NCBI GenBank assembly: GCA_003694875.1
Contig: RFJN01000123.1
Location: forward strand, 1 to 7,935
Origin: Planctomycetota bacterium
GTDB taxonomy: Bacteria > Planctomycetota > J058 > J103
Length of the DNA: 7,935 bases
Reading direction: 5' to 3'
Positions 6,091-7,935 of the stretch are shown here, one piece after another (position 1 is the stretch's first letter; every line of letters begins with the position of its first letter). The position numbers were made by a program, and so were the translations under genes. The notes below the pieces were generated by a model, which searched no databases, was not told the DNA's origin, and worked only from the letters and a program-made list of their open reading frames with translations.

Positions 6091-7277
6091 GGCTCCTCCT
6101 CGGCTCGGGACGTCTCGGCAGCCGCCGACCGGCGTCCGAGCAGCGCGTGCAGCAGCACGTCGAGCGCGGCGAGCAGCCCCCCGAGGGCGACGATCACCAC
6201 GAGCGACTCGATCGGCCACACGATCACGAAGCCGCCGAGAAGCCCCAGGATACCGCCGAGCAGCGTGATGAAGCCGAGCTTGTCGTCGGCGAAGTCGCGA
6301 AAGCCCTGCTCGAGCTGCTCGGTCGTGACGGTGCTCAGTTGCTTGAGGATGATCGCGGGCACGTCCATCTCGCGCACCAGCGCCATGAGCCAGCGGGTGA
6401 GCGCGGCGTCGAGCACATCGAGACGCGCCTCGAGTTCGGCCGGCACACGCGCGAGCAGCGCGTCGGCGTCCTGGCTCAGCTCGTCGACGGTCTGCGGCAG
6501 CCGGTCGAGTTCCTCGTTGGCGATGCGCAGCAGCGGCTCGCGCCACACCCCACGCAGCCGCCCGACGAGCCAGCCCGCCATGGAGCCGCCGGCGTAGCTG
6601 CTCACCCGCTGCTCGATGCGGGCGAGCAGCTCGGCGCGAAACGCCGGGCTGCGGGTCAGCTCGGCCGCGTAGGCGAGCAGCACCTGCTTGGTGTCGGCGA
6701 CGAACTCCGGATCGCGCACGATGCGCCGCAGCTCGGCGGTCGTCTCCTCGGTGAGGCGCGGGATCAGCCGGCTCTCGTCGAGTTCGCGCCGGATGATCTC
6801 CTCGTTGATCAGCTTCTCGCACACCTCGTCGGCGACCTTCTGGATGATCTCTTCGCGCTGGGAAGGGATCAGTCCCTGGCCGAAGATCGGCCGGCTCTCG
6901 CGCGGCCAGAACAGCATCTTGATCGCGACCCAGTTGGTGGAGAAGCCGATGATGCCGGCGATCGAGCAGCTGCGCACCACGCCGTGCCAGTCCCAGAAGA
7001 ACGACAGCACGAAGAGCGAGAAGCACACGGGGTTGAACAGCCGCAGCGCCCAGCGCAGCCCCTTGCCCGAGCGGAACGCGAGCCGCTCGAGGGTGACCGC
7101 GCCCGGATCGCGCCGCGGGCGGCGCGGCCGCAGCGGCAGCCCGGTCTCGGGGTGGGTGCGAATGCGCGCCCGCCAGCGCGCCACGTACTCCGAGAACCGC
7201 AGCGTCGGCCGGTCGCCCGCCTGTCCGGCAGCGGTGCTCGCCGGCACCTCCCGCGCCCGTTCGGCCAACGTCCTCAC
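6087..7277 (-). CDS. DUF445 family membrane protein (YjiN/YheB-like)
   Basis: A 396-residue inner-membrane protein. The DUF445 signature is clear: GFSTNWVAIKMLFWPRE (111-127) then FGQGLIPSQREEI (132-144). Hydrophobic segments lie at about 80-97 and 103-122, and a C-terminal pair at about 334-352 and 354-379, flanking a long, charged, helical central region (about 140-330) that may form coiled coils. The N-terminus (1-78) is basic and probably cytoplasmic; the last 15 residues are Ala/Glu-rich. The molecular function of the family is unknown; E. coli YjiN and B. subtilis YheB belong to it. I chose the GTG at 7277 because no better in-frame start lies before the first membrane segment; the upstream Shine-Dalgarno (GAGGCGGG) is modest, so the start could shift by a few codons. 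The stop overlaps the deacetylase start (GTGA), so the two are probably co-translated. A role at the cell envelope is inferred. Confidence 0.92.
   Translation of the reverse strand: MRTLAERAREVPASTAAGQAGDRPTLRFSEYVARWRARIRTHPETGLPLRPRRPRRDPGAVTLERLAFRSGKGLRWALRLFNPVCFSLFVLSFFWDWHGVVRSCSIAGIIGFSTNWVAIKMLFWPRESRPIFGQGLIPSQREEIIQKVADEVCEKLINEEIIRRELDESRLIPRLTEETTAELRRIVRDPEFVADTKQVLLAYAAELTRSPAFRAELLARIEQRVSSYAGGSMAGWLVGRLRGVWREPLLRIANEELDRLPQTVDELSQDADALLARVPAELEARLDVLDAALTRWLMALVREMDVPAIILKQLSTVTTEQLEQGFRDFADDKLGFITLLGGILGLLGGFVIVWPIESLVVIVALGGLLAALDVLLHALLGRRSAAAETSRAEEEP
6095..6099 (-). promoter_or_regulatory. Shine-Dalgarno that fixes the GTG start of the deacetylase
   Basis: Minus-strand GGAGG, part of GAGGAGGAG, ends 4 nt before the GTG at 6090. 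It lies within the Glu-rich final codons (EEEP) of the DUF445 gene. It supports the non-ATG start in the GTGA overlap over any other start. Confidence 0.7.
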
Positions 7278-7301
7278 CCCGCCTCGATCCGCAACGCCGG
7301 C

Positions 7302-7330
7302 AGGATAGCGCCAGCCCCGCGCGGCGAAAA
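7302..7330 (-). promoter_or_regulatory. Weak promoter-like pair before the DUF445 gene
   Basis: Minus-strand TTTTCG (7330-7325; 3 of 6 matches to TTGACA) and TATCCT (7307-7302; 4 of 6 matches to TATAAT) are 17 bp apart in the 70-bp gap between the DUF2231-like and DUF445 genes. The gap also has a GC-only palindrome (GGCGCGCGCC) followed by TCTTTT, but the palindrome leaves too short a stem for a convincing terminator. The DUF445 gene may instead be read through from upstream. Confidence 0.22.
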
Positions 7331-7347
7331 GACGGCGCGCGCCCGGA

Positions 7348-7935
7348 TCAGTGGGTCGGGTCGGCGTGTTCGTGCCCGGACGCCTCGGGATCCGCGGTCA
7401 ACGGACCCTCGTGCGCGTGCGGCTCGTCCGCGTCGTGGTGCTCGCCCGCATCGTCGTCCGCGTGATCGTGCTCGCCTGCGTCCGCGTGCTTGTGCCCGGC
7501 GGCGTGCTCGTGCGCGTCTTCCTCGGCCTCTGCACCAAGATCGTGCTCGCCGTGGTGATGGCCCTCGGGCGGCGCCTCTCCGCGCACCCCGACGCCGTAG
7601 CGGAACACCAGTTCGGCGCCGCGATCGGCTCCGACAGTGAGCACGCCGACGGTGGCGAGCAGCAGCACCGCGACGAGCTTGCGGCCGAGGGCGCTCTTCG
7701 AGAGAACGCTCGCGAGCACAGCACTCAGCAGCCCCAGCCCCGAGGCGACGAACATCCAGTTGCGGTGCAGGTGCACGAGATCGTGACCGGGCGCATCGTG
7801 CCCCATGCGATCCGCAGCGATCCAGCCGCTCGCGAGCGCGGCCCCGGCCCCCAGCACCCCGAGCCACAGCAGCCAGCGCGCGAAGCCGAGGATGTCGTCG
7901 CGATCGAGTGCGAGCGCCAGTACCCAGAACAGCAG
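7348..7935 (-). CDS. DUF2231-like membrane protein with His-rich tail, 5'-partial
   Basis: 195 residues are visible and the reading frame runs off the right edge without a start, so the N-terminus is missing. Three or more membrane segments can be seen (visible residues about 1-10, 21-41, 60-77 and 87-103). The loop HDLVHLHRNWMF (51-62), which joins two helices and carries the HxHR-type motif, is what suggests the DUF2231 family of small membrane proteins. After the last helix comes an unusual tail (about 124-195) with 17 histidines in about 70 residues, including five H-x-H motifs, mixed with Asp, Glu, Ala and Gly. Such tails typically bind Zn, Ni, Co or Cu ions, as in metal transporters and metallochaperones; a metal-related role is inferred. 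A GTG codon at 7857-7855 could act as a start, but the frame upstream continues with convincing hydrophobic sequence (LLFWVLALAL), so the real start is probably outside the window. The family name is from the pattern of helices and the loop motif and is less certain than the membrane call. Confidence 0.7.
   Translation of the reverse strand: MLFWVLALALDRDDILGFARWLLWLGVLGAGAALASGWIAADRMGHDAPGHDLVHLHRNWMFVASGLGLLSAVLASVLSKSALGRKLVAVLLLATVGVLTVGADRGAELVFRYGVGVRGEAPPEGHHHGEHDLGAEAEEDAHEHAAGHKHADAGEHDHADDDAGEHHDADEPHAHEGPLTADPEASGHEHADPTH

Noticed and set aside
6091..7026. Extension of the deacetylase frame upstream of its GTG to make a 601-residue protein
   Set aside because: The added part overlaps the DUF445 gene in another frame and has shadow composition; the GTG with GAGGAGGAG directly before SVDVEEYF is a better start.
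7308..7347. GC palindrome with TCTTTT after the DUF2231-like gene as a terminator
   Set aside because: The palindrome can form only a very short stem once a loop is allowed, and the T run is interrupted and short.
7351..7560. Repeated CGTG/CTCG-like units that look like a tandem repeat or CRISPR-like array
   Set aside because: They are the degenerate coding of the His/Asp/Glu-rich tail, with no regular unit length or spacer pattern.

Overview
The window is very GC-rich bacterial DNA. All six genes I can support lie on the minus strand, so transcription runs from right to left. The gene families (XrtA/PEP-CTERM-type polysaccharide deacetylase, YjiN/YheB-like DUF445 protein, DUF2760 next to divergent Hsp70s) point to a high-GC member of the Pseudomonadota, possibly gammaproteobacterial. 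The sequence alone does not fix the genus. There is no rRNA, tRNA, CRISPR array, insertion sequence or phage gene.

Upstream (right) part. A 5'-truncated DUF2231-like membrane protein with a strongly His-rich C-terminal tail (7348-7935) is followed after 70 bp by a DUF445 membrane protein (6087-7277, GTG start). The DUF445 stop overlaps the GTG start of a NodB-type polysaccharide deacetylase of the PEP-CTERM/exosortase-associated subfamily (5221-6090) in a GTGA overlap, so these two look translationally coupled. No exosortase, glycosyltransferase or chain-length gene is visible beside the deacetylase.

Downstream (left) part. After a 140-bp spacer with a plausible sigma-70-like promoter comes a compact three-gene unit: a DUF2760 protein (4580-5080), a 593-residue Hsp70 (2802-4583) and a second, 922-residue Hsp70 with a long C-terminal extension of DUF3731 type (37-2805). 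Both junctions are 4-bp ATGA overlaps, so the three proteins are probably made together. The two Hsp70s are paralogues. Both keep the ATPase signatures, and both carry a substrate-binding beta domain but no canonical helical lid. They share a family-specific block (LQELGLPYA-x-DPAITRH) just before an unusual LFNGG adenosine motif. No DnaJ-like or GrpE-like partner is encoded in the window.

The DUF2760-Hsp70-Hsp70/DUF3731 module is the most interesting content. It looks like a dedicated, largely uncharacterised chaperone machine in which the DUF2760 protein and the C-terminal extension could supply functions normally given by co-chaperones or the lid. That functional reading is inference; gene identity and operon structure are read directly from the sequence. 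Almost the whole window is coding: the only gaps are 36 bp at the left edge, 140 bp before the DUF2760 gene and 70 bp before the DUF445 gene.
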